64,000 nt of DNA from Bactrocera neohumeralis (taxonomy: Eukaryota > Arthropoda > Insecta > Diptera > Tephritidae). Of the stretch, positions 33,324-45,919 are shown one piece after another (the first letter of the stretch is position 1; each line of letters begins with the position of its first letter). The stretch covers positions 71,704,821 through 71,768,820 of the forward strand of contig NC_065920.1 of assembly GCF_024586455.1 (NCBI RefSeq), in the 5' to 3' direction. Under the pieces are notes generated by a model that was not told the origin of the DNA, did no database searches, and worked only from the letters and a program-made list of their open reading frames with translations. Both the position numbers and the translations under genes were made by a program.

Positions 33324-34242
33324 CCTAATGTAAGAATTTCAAACTTCCGTTTGGCTTTATGTAATATATATCGCTCAATATGTGTGATTTCTTAGCAGAA
33401 ATAAGTGTGAGTATAATATTGGATATATTATAGTTCAATACCGCTGCTGTGTTGATGAACTACCACAACCCCAGTGTACCATACTTTCACATAGTTTCTT
33501 AAAAAAATTTAATAATAAAAAGAAGAAATTTTTAAAAATTGAATAATAATTTATTATGAAAATATTCTTCGAATTTTCATAAAAAAATTAGAAACAAGAA
33601 TTAATGTTCCTACTAACATCTAACCGCTTCTTTAATAGCAGAAAAATTTTCTCGCCAAAATCGCCGTTGAAGGCCGCGCTTAGTTCAAATAGTCAACTAC
33701 TGTCTGCAAATTAAATCCATTAATGGCTTGAGCGCCAACTCAATTAACGATTTAATTGAAATTTTGAAAATTGTCAAGGCACGTGCGTGAAATGAAGCCA
33801 CATAAAGCTGACGAATGTCACAAGTAAATGAAAGGAAAATGCGCCAAATATACGTAAACACAAATGGCAGCGAAAAATAAAATATAAATGTTTGCGAAAC
33901 CCATTATTTATGTGTTGAAAAAACTTTAGATTCAATAATTTTCAGACAGCAATTGGAACGTAATGTTATTTAAAGGATTGTATTAACTTCTCAGCAAAAA
34001 CGGCTCTTTTAGTTATTTATTTATTTTTTTTTAAGGGGCATTTTTTCAGTAAATAAATGAAAATAATGTAATTTTACATAATTTAAAAAATTTTAAAAAC
34101 CTGCGACACGTTTTCAAAAATTTGGATTCCCTCGATTAAGTAGCCCGTTTAAAAGAGGACCTCGTAAATAAACTATATAGCTGTGTGCAACATTTTCTTG
34201 CCTCAAATTATCTCAAATCCAAAAATCAGAAACGTGGTTTAT
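33324..34242. other. Unassigned stretch
   Basis: No gene recognised. Confidence 0.5.
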
Positions 34243-34914
34243 TACTAAATACTAAATACTAAATACTAAATACTAAATACTAAATACTAAATACTAAATA
34301 CTAAATACTAAATACTAAATACTAAATACTAAATACTAAATACTAAATACTAAATACTAAATACTAAATACTAAATACTAAATACTAAATACTAAATACT
34401 AAATACTAAATACTAAATACTAAATACTAAATACTAAATAATAAATACTAAATACTAAATACTAAATACTAAATACTAAATACTAAATACTAAATACTAA
34501 ATACTAAATACTAAATACTAAATACTAAATACTAAATACTAAATACTAAATACTAAATACTAAATACTAAATACTAAATACTAAACACTAAATACTAAAT
34601 ACTAAATACTAAATACTAAATACTAAATACTAAATACTAAATACTAAATACTAAATACTAAATACTAAATACTAAATACTAAATACTAAATACTAAATAC
34701 TAAATACTAAATACTAAATACTAAATACTAAATACTAAATACTAAATACTAAATACTAAATACTAAATACTAAATACTAAATACTAAATACTAAATACTA
34801 AATACTAAATACTAAATACTAAATACTAAATACTAAATACTAAATACTAAATACTAAATACTAAATACTAAATACTAAATACTAAATACTAAATACTAAA
34901 TACTAAATACTAAA
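34243..34914. repeat. (TACTAAA)96 heptanucleotide satellite
   Basis: This is 672 bp of TACTAAA in a single register. I see only two variant units, both length-preserving substitutions: TAATAAA at 34439 and CACTAAA at 34586. Such homogeneity means recent expansion, or frequent unequal exchange. Flanks are ordinary AT-rich sequence. Confidence 0.97.
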
Positions 34915-36099
34915 AATCGAAGTTACTATCAAAAATCATATCCCTTCGATCATTACCTGACAAATTTTTCGAAGAGAGAAAATTTTCAAAAATTCGATTT
35001 TTTCAAAATTCATCCTTCAATTCAGATGAGAAATATGACAAGGGAAAGAAATTGGGCAGAAATTTTGTGTTAAGGAATTGTTGATATTGTGAAATGTGTT
35101 CGAAAATTCTATTATCGATTTTTCATAATGAAGAGAAGAAGCCTAATACTTCTTATTACTCTAATACTCGTATCTTCCATTCCAACAATGCGCACATATT
35201 TAAACATATCTACATACATATATATTATACTTTAACATACCTATTTACATACATACCTATTCAATATAGTTATAAAAAACTACCTTCACCTTCGTAGCAC
35301 TTAATCACTCTGGTCTGAAATACCGACTTTGCCCTCTCACTCAATCAAAGTGACCACAAAATTAAGTTTCCCCACACACACACATTAGCAGAAGAGTACA
35401 AATACATATGAGTGCTCGCACGTGCTCAAACAAAAAACTGAGTTCTTGCATGTAATTCCAAATTCAAGCAGGATATTTACTAGTGGAATAATAATGCTCA
35501 TTTAAACCAAATTTTACATTTGCTCTGGCTATGTGTGTGTCTGTTTGCTTGTGGTGCGGTGCACCATTTCAAGCTCACCACAAAAGTATGCTACATTTCG
35601 CATAAACCGCAAACCGCAATGAGTAATACTTTATTTGTGTATACAAATTTAAAATTACATATTCTACAGTTTGAGATTTTTCAAGCGATAGCTCAATAAG
35701 CATACATTTTTCAGCATAAGGGTGGTACTTAAGTTTACAAGGTTCACGTTAAATCCTTGCTTGCATTGGGAAAAAACGCTTTAGAAATAAAACATACCCT
35801 AAAAATATAATATAATACTAGTACAGTCAAAATATCAATATTTGGAATATTGGAAAAAAAAATATTATTTACAAAATAGTCTACCTACTATACTAGAAAA
35901 TTAGAGCGAAAGAATTATTTTTTCAGCATATTTCGATAGTTGAAGCTTTATAAAACAAAAAAAAGAAAATAAACAAAACATTTCTAAAGTTTGAAATCAA
36001 AAAGTTTTTGCGTTGTTGTTTAAATTTGAGATATTACTGATTTGAGATAGATAGCTTAAGCCTTCCAGTACTCTTTGTGACCTCCCTCAAATCTTTACC
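34915..36099. other. Unassigned AT-rich stretch
   Basis: No gene or array recognised. GGGTGGTACTTAAGTTTAC near 35719 is faintly like a landmark of the array that follows. Confidence 0.45.
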
Positions 36100-37660
36100 A
36101 ATGAAAATTTCTTTAAGTTGAGAGTGATATTTTGAGATGTGATTAGAAAAAAAGTTTATTTTGTTAATTAGGACCACCCTAATTTACTTAAATTTCTTAT
36201 TTATGAGCATATAATTTTTTTAATTGTTGCTTAAAATGTTTGTAGTTTATATTTTATCGTGGTAGTTCTAATTGTCCATGTCAGACTAGAAAAAACATGC
36301 ATTTTGGTTTTAAGTACCACCGTTATGTACATACATACATTTATTAATGAACGGAATGACCCTTATAGGGCGAAAATGAAATTAAAAAAAGAATTGAGAT
36401 TAGAAAAAATGCATATAAGGAACACCCTAATATATTTAAGTTTTTGCTTATGAGCATATATACTTTGTTTTAATTAATTTAATTAATTAATTGTATGGAG
36501 CTTATACCTCTACGCGGTACTTTTTATTCTGAGAGTAAGAGGAGCAAAATAAATGATTTTGACTTTATGGATCACCCTTATGTACCAACAATTTTATTAA
36601 TGAACGAAAATCATTTTATTTTCTTTATTAGTATTGATTTTTTTTGGAAATCTATTTATTTTTAAGAAAAATTTTGAAAGAAAATTATTTTTAATTATTA
36701 ATAATAATTAATTAATAATTAATATATTAATATTAATTTTTATTAATTTTAAAAGTGGTAAATCTTATCGGAAAGTGCGATTTAAAAAAATTGTTTAATA
36801 TTTAGGACCACCCTCATGTTTAAACATTTGTTTTAACGAATGCTGATAATTTTTTAAATGTCTTGTATTAACTTAAATGGAAAATACACTTGTGAAATTC
36901 TATAATATTTGTTTTTGAAAAATTTTTGAAAACAAATGTGTTTTGAAAATTTTTAACTTTTTCTTTAATTTAGAATTTTTGAAATAAAAAATTGGTTACT
37001 CAATTACATATATTATAGATTATTTGAAAAATTTTTGAAAAAAATATTATTTGAAATTTTATGTATTAATGAAAACAGATAATTTTTTTTTAATTTTCTG
37101 CATTAACTTAAAGAGAAAATATGCTTGAATTTTTTGAGAACTTTTAGCAATATTTTATTTTGAAAATTTTTGAAAAAAAATTAATTTAGAAAAATTTTCA
37201 ATTTTAAACTTTTTAATTTAATTTTTGAAATAAAATTAATTTTGAATTTATTTACATTTTTTCCTTCCCTTTAATTAAAAAAAGTATGTTTTGAAAATTT
37301 TTGTATTAATGAACACAGATAATATTTTTTTATTTTTTTCTAATAATTTGAACAGAGCATATGCTTTCAAAATTTTAGTAGTTCTTTATTTGGAAAATTT
37401 TTGAATAAAATGTATTTTGAAAAATTTTCAATTTTTTTAATTTTTGAAATAAAATGTATTTCGAATTTATTAACATTTTTCCTTTGAAAAAAGTTAGTTA
37501 ATTATTATTTTTTTATTTTTTTGGAAAATAATTGAAAAAATTTTAAAATTTTTCAATTTTCTATATAAAATTTGTTTTGAATTTATATACATTTTTCCTT
37601 TTTCTGAAGAAAAAACAGTTCATTAATTTTTTTATATTTTTTTTTGGAAAATTTTTGCAA
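36100..37660. repeat. Degenerate tandem array, ~235-250-bp units, about six copies
   Basis: Three landmark sets recur in phase. (a) GGACCACCCTAATTTACTTAA at about 36171, with GAACACCCTAATATATTTAA at 36420. (b) A TTATGTAC...TTATTAATGAACG block at about 36323 and 36577, and again as CCTCATGTTTAAAC...TTAACGAATG at 36812. (c) GTATTAATGAA(A/C)ACAGATAAT at about 37065 and 37303, preceded by TTAACTTAAA(T/G)(G/A)GAAAATA at 36868 and 37102. Spacings cluster at 233-252 bp. The spacer is GAAAATTTTTGAAATAAAA-like filler. No coding capacity. Confidence 0.75.
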
Positions 37661-38929
37661 AAGGTTTGAAATTTTTAATTTTTTTTTTGGTCAGTTACTT
37701 GAACTTTTAGGACTATATAGTATATCTTATATGTTGTATAAATATATTGTCAGGATGTGTACTCTTAGGAGCACTCTCTCACTCATATGCACAGCTTATA
37801 TTATTTTTCGTTTAATGATTTATTTTATAGAAGAAACAAAAACTTGTGCTCTTAATTTCCCTGAAATGCCACCGTTGCACCTCTTGTGCTCGTCACATGA
37901 TACGCAACCGTTTAAAAAACACTTTTCATACTCATTGTGCTGCCAAATTTCCTTTATCCAGCCTTTAATGTCTCTCTATGCTGCGGAATATTAAATGCTT
38001 CCATCATAAGCTCGAGCGCCTAAAAGCTTACTCCACTCAACCACGTATTTCTTATGCATGTAAATGGTCAGCGTGCTTGGCAAGCATGCGTTCTAGGTAA
38101 CAACAACAGAAAACATTTAAAAGCAAAAACATCAAATACTAAATATTAGCAACAAAAACTTCAAAACAATGCTGATGAATATACTAGCAATAATAGCTGC
38201 CAGCGTTGACATTTGCCAAAAGAAATGTGCAGCAAGCCTCTGCCGCCGGGTCGCCAACGAAATGACATTACTTTTTATGTACAGCCACATTGTTGTTCTT
38301 GTTTATCTTTGTCGCTATTGCCATTGTTTGTGCGTGGCAGTGCAGACAATTTGTTGCCAGCACGCACTGGCACTCATTGTTTAGAATAGTCATTGCTGGC
38401 TAAAAAGCTGCAGAGGCCCGTTTTAAAGGTCATTCGGAAGCAGTGAAGAATTTCAACCCACCACACTCAAAGCCGAACACATAGTCGAACATAACAACGA
38501 ATTTGGATGCTTCATATGTATGTGTGTATTTAAATGTATGTGAATTTTGCTTTTTTTGCTTGTTTGTTTTTTTCTTTGTTGTGCATTTTGAAGTTGTCTG
38601 GACCGCTTTTGGCCAAAAATTAGAATTTTTTTTGTATTTTGCTTCAGCTTATTGATGAAGATAATGAGGTCACTTTCTGAAGCCTTTGCCAACTATTTTC
38701 TGGTAAATTGCGCGTTAAATACATTCAAATATAGAATGATTTAATTTACTTGAATTATTTAGTCCAAATTTAAAACTATAGAGTGGAATATAATAGTATA
38801 CAGTAGGCCTTAATGAGAATTATTTTCTTAAGTTCTTAAATAATTTTTTATATAAATACAAAACAATATGCACAAATGTAAATAATAATACTCTTTACTA
38901 CGAAAATCAACGTATTTTGGTGGATGGCT
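37661..38929. other. Gene-free stretch
   Basis: About 38000-38450 is less AT-rich and looks unique. The 116-codon frame at 37644-37994 (plus) has no recognisable domain and begins in the preceding array, so it is not called. Confidence 0.5.
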
Positions 38930-39310
38930 ATGATGAATATGCTCTAACTGAGCAACTGTACCAAAAGAAGTGGTTTGGCTTGGAAGACAAAGAATGTCCT
39001 GAGTGACCACAATATGTTTGATGATAAGAACCTGGAAGCATTACTCGGTGTATACTTATTGTTGTCAAACACAAGAAGAGTTTACAGAATCTTTGCCTGT
39101 CCATCAAGCAGTCATTTCGAAACGTTTAAAAGCAGCCGCAAACATTCAGAAGTAAAGATATTGGTTGATAAATTGAAGCTAATAGACTGTGAAAGATGAT
39201 TCCGCATGTTTGAAATGCTGTTTGAACGCTACAAAACGAAGTCATTTTCGCAGCGGGTTGGGACTCATGATGAAAAATGGATTAATTACGGCAACCCAAC
39301 ATTTGGTGTA
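38930..39310 (+). pseudogene. mariner remnant D (mauritiana/Mos1-like)
   Basis: Several frames give blocks in mariner order. They are YDEYALTEQLYQKKWF then GLEDKECPE (end of the first DNA-binding subdomain), FDDKNLEALLGV, AVISKRLKAAANIQKQRYWL (second helix-turn-helix), and FRMFEMLFERYKTKSFSQRV followed by DEKWINYGNPT (first catalytic Asp, usually TGDEKWIHY). The rest of the catalytic domain is missing, because at about 39425 the sequence becomes an unrelated retroelement. The second helix-turn-helix wording resembles the Mos1 branch, so this is a different lineage from the other mariners here. Confidence 0.8.
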
Positions 39311-39424
39311 TTATATTTGTTGGGAACATTAAAAGCTCTTAAAACTGAGTGAAACTATAATTAGGGAACGCTACCGACAACAACTCACGGTTGAACTTCA
39401 GAGTTCGCTTGATACTGGATGTGT

Positions 39425-40190
39425 GTCTTTTTTGACATCGAAGGTGCTTTTAATAAGGCGTCCCACGCAAGCGTCATCAAGGCACTGAAGAAAAGGAATG
39501 TGGCGGCTCCAATATGCAGATTGATAGAGACTGTACTGCGTACTAGAAAAGCTAAAACTACTGTGAGGGAAAGCAAGATTCATCTTGGTACCACGGGGAG
39601 CTGTCTCGTGGAGTTCTATCCCACCTTTTTTGGGGTCTAGTAGTAGATGAGCACTTTGAATTACTCACAGTCGGATTCAGTGTCAGGGGTATATCGATGA
39701 CATTGTCATAATGGCATGAGGTAAGCATGAGAACACTCTCTGCGACATAGTTCAAAAGGACTTAAGTCTAGCAAAAGGATGGTGTAATACGGTAGGGTTA
39801 AATATCAATCCGTCAAAAACAACTGTCGCCTCTTTTAAACAGCGAAGATCTCTTTCGGGATTGAGGCCCCTAACTCTTAAAGGCAGTGAGTTGGAGGTGT
39901 TTAAAGAGGTCAATATCCTAGGCCTCACATTAGACTCAACATTACAGTGGAATAGACACGTGAAATTAACACTATCCAGAGCCACCAAGGCATTCATGAT
40001 GTGCAGACGCCTAGCCGGCAGATCCTGGGGCTGCGCGCCAGGTAGCATCAGGTGGCTGTATACCACGATCGTAAGCCCTACTGTCAGTTATGGATTGGTT
40101 GTTTGGGCAAAGCTTGGTAAGGCTGAACCACCTAACAATTTTAAACCGTGTACAATGGACAACAACTTATTAAAATAGAGCATACGACTG
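39425..40190 (+). pseudogene. LOA/I-like non-LTR element, reverse transcriptase fragment
   Basis: CVFFDIEGAFNKASHASVIK carries the first catalytic Asp (usually DIEGAFD) and continues ICRLIETVLRTRKAKTT. After a frameshift, QGYIDDIVIM is the YxDD active-site box (here YIDD) at about 39684-39710, followed by a stop. Then LAKGWCNTVGLNINPSKT, NILGLTLDSTLQWNRHVK, AFMMCRRLAGRSWG and WLYTTIVSPTVSYGLVVWAK complete the palm and thumb. This is one of the longest retroelement stretches in the window and the only RT active site preserved. It abuts an RTE-like fragment in the opposite orientation. Confidence 0.88.
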
Positions 40191-40439
40191 CTGAAGAAAG
40201 ACTTTTCCTGTGTAGTGAAAGGCAACGAAATCGTAATAATATCACCGACAGAGAGTAACTACTTTCTCGCTTTTCTTGAGCTAATGTTTGTATAGTAACA
40301 CCCATATTCTACATCTGTTTCGAAATATAACAGAAAGTCGAATCCAAGAACTGTAACACAATATAGACAGTCTTAAAACCGGTCTTCGATGATCAACTCT
40401 TGATTTAGAGGTAATAGATAGTACAGTATGGAATACTGT

Positions 40440-40800
40440 GGGGTCTCCGTTTTTATGGATTGGGCAGAGCGCACTTAAGTTCCAATCATTGGGGCATGCT
40501 TGAAGCCTGCTCCTTATCAGTTCTTCGCCGCCGTATTTGAATAACTTGGCCGACAATTCATCGGCCCACGCCGATTTGTTGTTCTTCAGACGGTTAATTG
40601 CTATTCGAACTTCTTCACGACCGGGCAATGGAACGTCCGCTCCATCGTCATCGATTGGGGAATCGGGTTTACTATCTTCTGGATTTATGCTTCCACTGCC
40701 ATTCAGCAATTTAGAGAAGTGTTCCTTCCATAATTTCAATATGCTCTGGGCATCAGTCACTAGATCACCACTGGCTTCCACTAATTTTCCCAAATATCTC
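40440..40800 (-). pseudogene. RTE-like element, linker and start of reverse transcriptase
   Basis: The minus strand encodes GKLVEASGDLVTDAQSILKL, WKEHFSKLLNGSGSINPEDS, KPDSPIDDDGADVPLPGREE, VRIAINRLKNNKSAWADELS, AKLFKYGGEELIR and NDWNLSALCPIHKNGDPT, continuous without a stop. The usual K-A-A-G-A-D-G-L-P-A-E-L-F motif reads KSAWADELSAKLF, so conserved Gly residues are lost. A short deletion sits between EELIR and the DDWNLS block. After GDPT the family match ends. The copy parallels the 10425-10535 fragment. Confidence 0.88.
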
Positions 40801-42359
40801 TCTTTAAAAATTGAAAAATTAAAAATATATTAAATAATATAATGAAAATATGACCAAAATCGATCAAATATAGTGCAAATTGAGTAAAGAACATATTAGC
40901 GAGTATAAGCAAAGACAGAGAGCGCACCACACTAACAACAAGTCCACACAGTCAACTGAGCCACTTAACGCATAAAACCATATTGTAATAAGCCTGTTGA
41001 GTGATGAAAGACAAAGCGAGATATTTGCAAAGCAATGCGTAATTACAAGAGCAAACAAGCGCAGCTTGAACTCTTAACCATAAAGTACAACAAAAACTTT
41101 ACCAAGCACACCAGCAGCTTTAACAATTTGTGCAAATATGCGCTTTTGTGTGTGAGTGTCACAGCATACGGTCGGCCATATGGCAGCGTTTACGAGCTGA
41201 GAGAAATTCCTGTTTGCTGCACGTGTTTCCACGCGTTGCCTCCGTTCCCTCGCTGCGTGTGCGCGTAAGTTGACCACAAGTATCCTTAACAATTAATATT
41301 GATATAAATCTCAATGTATGCGCTTCGGATTTCGCACAATGCATGTAAGTGCACTTTTTTATTGTTGTCTGTCCACTTTCAGCCTGCTTCGGCGTTATGT
41401 CATTTATGGTTTATGGCCTCGCGCCGCCCATCCGCCCATACACTTTAAGCAGTTTTTCCAGCGCATTTGTCATGAGCGTTGACAGCGAGCAGACAGCAAA
41501 AAGTATTGGCCTTTTCCAAGCCACTGAGCTCGAGCTCATGTGACTGCGGAGTGGTGAAGAATTGAATTTTTTTCACAAATATACATATACACACAGATAT
41601 GCTCAAAGTGCATATTTACATATGTGTAATTGAATGTGTATGTGCTTGTGTATGTATGAATATATTTATGGCTTGACTTCTGTGACTGTTATGGCGCCGC
41701 ACAGTGGGTTATTGGTCGTCAATTTATTTATTTATTTTTTTGATTTTTGAAATTCTCGAATATTTTGACATTATAAAATAGTATAGAGGAGAAAAATTAT
41801 CGTTAGAAGTAGTTAAGTTAGAAGTTCGATCGAAAAGAGGAGCCCATATGAACAGCTGAGAACGCTGGTCCATTGTGCTACCTAAGTACTCCCAAGTATT
41901 GAACGAGAGCTTTTCAAAAGTCGGCAAAGCACTTCAAGTCTTTCACAGATTTGTTGAGTCGATTCATACCAATTTCGGCCATTTCACCCGGGTCGCTTAA
42001 AATGTGACTGCAACGACTTTCAACCTCAGTTATGTAAAAGCTGGACAATAAAGCAGAGAGTACCTAGATATTTCCACTTCAACTTCCTTTATACAACTTG
42101 GACAGTCAGAGTCCAGCAATCGTCCACCACCGCGATACTCCCCGCAGACTTATGCCGCGTGAGCAGGTTGAAGAGAAGTTCAGGAGCTCCTGCTCCCATG
42201 GTACCTGAATTAAGTCTCCATTTAGACCTCGCAGCCGAAGCTACTACCAGTTGAGCTTTCATACTGCTCTGGACTGGTGACCAGTGGTCGAATCCCGTAA
42301 GCACATTACACGCAGACACCATTTACAAAAGAAGCTAACACTAATTCTTAGTCTAACGC
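40801..42359. other. Gene-free stretch
   Basis: About 41000-41520 is less AT-rich, like unique host DNA. From about 41930 the composition shifts towards GC and may belong to a decayed retroelement joined to the duplication that follows. No motif is identified. Confidence 0.45.
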
Positions 42360-42920
42360 CTTCGCCGTCTAAACAACTCACGCAAAAAGATACCAAACAA
42401 ACCTAACTGTTCGGCATTCCGAATAATTGAGATCACACCGCTAACACCTAATCGTCCGTCAGTCCAGGTAATATCTCCGAGATGTCTATTGGTATTCCAG
42501 AGCAACATTGGGCATTCCGAGTAACGTGCTGTGTGCACACCACCCAGACACTCGATCAATCAGTTCAGAGTGTCTCTAAGAGAAAACCCAAACTCAGAGA
42601 GAACCAGCAGTCTGGATTTCCCTTAATAAACGTAACATCACATTGTCCATCAGTCCGGGTAATACCTATAGCCCCGAGATATTTCCGTGATACGGTGCAC
42701 CCAATCATCTAAATATGTACACCCCCACAGACACTCCGATCTATCAGACAGTTGTCGTTGTTGCAAGAACGTAGTCAGGCCCATTCCCGTAAGCAGAAAC
42801 CCAGACTCACACAGAATCTTATGTCTGAGTTTCTCTGGCGTAACATTCTTGATGTACTGGCAAGTAACCCGACTTTTAGGACTTGTCCCAGCATTCTTGC
42901 AACCTGACCGTACCATTTAG
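42360..42920. repeat. Two-copy, GC-richer tandem duplication of ~200 bp
   Basis: The two halves share landmarks in the same order: CACTCCGATCTATCAGACAG and CACTCGATCAATCAGTTCAG, CCCAGACTCACACAGAA and CCCAAACTCAGAGAGAA, and GTCAGTCCAGGTAATATCTCCGAGAT and ATCAGTCCGGGTAATACCTATAGCCCCGAGATAT. It is clearly less AT-rich than its surroundings. An 88-codon minus frame crosses one copy (42650-42916) but resembles no domain I know. It may be the 5' region of a retroelement with internal promoter repeats; that is inference. Confidence 0.65.
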
Positions 42921-45334
42921 ACTCTTGCTCTTGCTAGACCTCTTGTTCCCTAAAGATCCTTTCCTTTCCACATCATAATCGGAAATCCATTCATTCCGCA
43001 TCAATGACACTCTCAAGTCCCAGAAGGCAACAACACACTACATGATAATCAGGTCCAGAAGAGTGCACTTAACAAACGTCCGTAAGGCCTTCTTTGATTG
43101 CAGCACGGTGAGCATAGCTGAGAGTATGAACTTCAGTGGATCCCTTGGATGCTGGATGCCTTGGATCCGGAAGGCTCTCGCAATCGAACAGCCCTAGATG
43201 TTGACCAGCGCCCACTAAGCTCAAGTGAAGTCCAGAGGGTCAGAGACAAAAGTCAAAAGACAAAAGGACCACGAGAACCAGCTTGTTTCCAGTCTAATGC
43301 AGTCTTGACAAAAGGATACCTTTTCGCTTACGAACTCATAGAGTTTCCAAACGAAAACAATTTAAAAACAAAAATAAGATTCTATGCTCTGTTATAACAG
43401 TTTTGAGTTTGGTTCTTGTGGGTCTTCTATTAACAGTATTTTTTTTAGTGTTTTCGAAAAGGTTTTAAGGTTAAGTTCCTATTTTTCGTTCTTGTACTAG
43501 ATCTTTAAAGAATACCTAAAAAATATTTCTTTTTTTTTTGCGATTGTCCACTGTGCGGTGGTTTCCTTCGACCATTTTCAACCACGTCTTTCAACATCGT
43601 TAACGGTTTTCACACACGCACACATGCATGCATGCGCTAATAAACACCCACACTGGTCGACATGTGGTTAACCTCAATACTGCACATTTTTTACGTATTT
43701 CTTTTTTGCGCCACTCTTCGCCTTACACTTTTAATATTCGCCTGCTTCCTTGGCTCACAACTTATGGCCGACATGCGCTGTCACATGTGGTCAAGTCAAC
43801 GGGGGCGATGCAATTGCAAATAACCGGAAAACAATTTGAATTGATGAGGCAACAGCGATAATAGCGGCAAAGGCATTTTCCACAGAACTCAGTAAGCCAT
43901 GCGATCGTAGGTAAGAAGCATGTGACCAAAGAGTGACTGTGAAGTAAAGAGTTTCAGTCATTGTAGTGGGTTTTCAGTTCTTTTAGCCCGTAACACTTCC
44001 AACCCGTTTTTTATGCCACCCGCTTCCTATCGTTTACACTTTTGCCACGCGACAGACATTGTCGATTTATTGGCATCATAAAACATGGCTGACATGTCTC
44101 ATATTTCTGTCGAACGACTGTCCACAGTATTAGCATATTATTGCCTGTTTGCTGCATACTTTTGTGCGCTCCGAGTACGGCATTTATGGTGAAAAAGATT
44201 ATTTCGCATTTTAGATTTTACGTTTCTGATTTTTCACAGCGTTTTTATGCTCCATTTCATGGAATTTGATTACAACATCACTTGGTGCCTTCTATTCACA
44301 CTAATTTAGTATAGTGAATGGCCACAAAGTAACCGGATTTATAGCCACTACTCTAAAATTGTTATGTGCACTTTTTTATTGTGTTGAATTTATGTGTCTA
44401 CATTATGAAGCTACAATAACAATCGTTAGTGTTTTGTGTGTACTGTAAGCCACTGTGTTGGGAAGTATCTCATTTTTATCTTTCGGTCTGTCTGCGCGCA
44501 TAAATGTATTCTTCTTTCAATGAATTGCATCCAAAGCAGCCAAAATATAATTGCAAATGTATTGCATATATTGCGGCGCTACAATTATCGTTGCGTATAA
44601 AGAAATTAATACGAATTATGGAGCTAAGACGCACCACACCAATATAATTGCTTAGCTCGTAAGCGTCTAATTCATCGACACGCATGAATGGGCGACATCG
44701 ATTTTCTGCCTATTTGCATTTATCTCCTACATTTATCATATTTGCTAGCAATAATTTTCTAGGATTACATTCGGATATTAAGTAAGGCATATTATGGGGC
44801 GCAAGGTCCTCAAACCCCTTATATATACGACAGAGAAAGCATAATGCATATTATATTTAAGAGGGCAGAATGTTATTTTTTCGAATGCGGACAAAAATAA
44901 ACAAGTCTAGCTGACAGCATGTGATACCACTAGAAATAGTGTGGAATGGTGGACTGAAATTATCTGAGGACAAAGACAGACAAAATTTTGTAGTGTAAAA
45001 TGCGAACAAGAAGTTTTGCAAAAGACGAAGATGCCGATATAAGACCAGAGTGGCAGTCTGGAACTCGCTCAACTTGATTTCATTACAAAATACTTGGATT
45101 ACCAGGTCTTAGCCCTGTTTGTGAGGTTTCTGCTCACATACCATCAGCAAGCATGGAAAGAAAAGATTTGAGAAATGGATTAAAGCATGCGAGGAGGGTT
45201 ACCCAAGAGTAGACTATCGAAAACTTTACATCAACTTCAGTTTTAGGCTTCAGGTAGAGCTATTGGTCTACCCGAAAGTGAATACTGCCATAATGGTAGC
45301 GATAGATCCTTCAGACCGGTGACAATCCACCCCG
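42921..45334. other. Gene-free stretch
   Basis: 42920-43290 continues the GC-richer texture of the duplication. About 43550-44200 looks like unique host DNA with CA-rich and ATGCATGCATGCG runs. Nothing codes recognisably. Confidence 0.5.
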
Positions 45335-45475
45335 ATGGTAGAGCAGCGATATTGGCTTTGAGCTCGCTCACTTGACACTCAAGACTAGTAAAGAAAATCA
45401 GAAACCATCAGACTAGTTTGGGTCACAGAGCTATTGCAGGAAACGGCATGGTTGACGAGCTAGAACAGGTGCATT
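45335..45475 (+). pseudogene. LOA/I-like element, RNase H fragment
   Basis: GRAAILALSSLTTHSRLVK-like sequence (usually DSQAAIKAL...SRLV), then KIRNHQTSLGHRAIAGNGMV and DELEQ, correspond to the '(V)PGHxxIxGNExADELA' end of the RNase H domain. GN..DEL keeps the final acidic residue. Upstream and downstream are too decayed to read. Confidence 0.65.
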
Positions 45476-45919
45476 AGTCTTAACAGCTGTGGAATGGGAA
45501 CGGGTAGGATCTCATTTGGCTGATTGTAGTTCACTACTGGATTGTTGAACCTCAGATCAACTCACCAAAGATTGGTAAAAGCGTAAGAGCCAGCCATCTA
45601 ATCTAATCTGAGGTCAGGGTTTGTTTTTAAAACAGATACATGGACTTGAGAATTTTCGATTGAACATTTTTCCGATATTAAGTCGAAATGAGGTGAAAAA
45701 ATAATATTTTTTAATAAAAAAATCTTCCTAAAAATGTTAGTTTACCACAAATTTCGTAAAAGAAAAAATAGATTCATATTTTTACCCTTAAAAGTTTAAC
45801 CCCGACCCTCCCCTTGCACTTCCATTATTTTATTGACTTTTTACCATGTTCAAAGGCTTCAACCCTGGTCTATATAGTCCGATTACTGGACTAAAATTAC
45901 TAAATTATTCCATTCCGCA
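45476..45919. other. Unassigned stretch
   Basis: No gene recognised. Probably decayed retroelement sequence at the left. Confidence 0.4.

Noticed and set aside
34243..34914. CRISPR-like regular repeat
   Set aside because: Contiguous 7-bp units without spacers in a eukaryotic context; it is a simple satellite.
42270..42300. GGTCGAATCCCG, resembling a tRNA T-arm or B-box
   Set aside because: No matching acceptor stem, D-arm or anticodon stem could be folded from the flanking bases.
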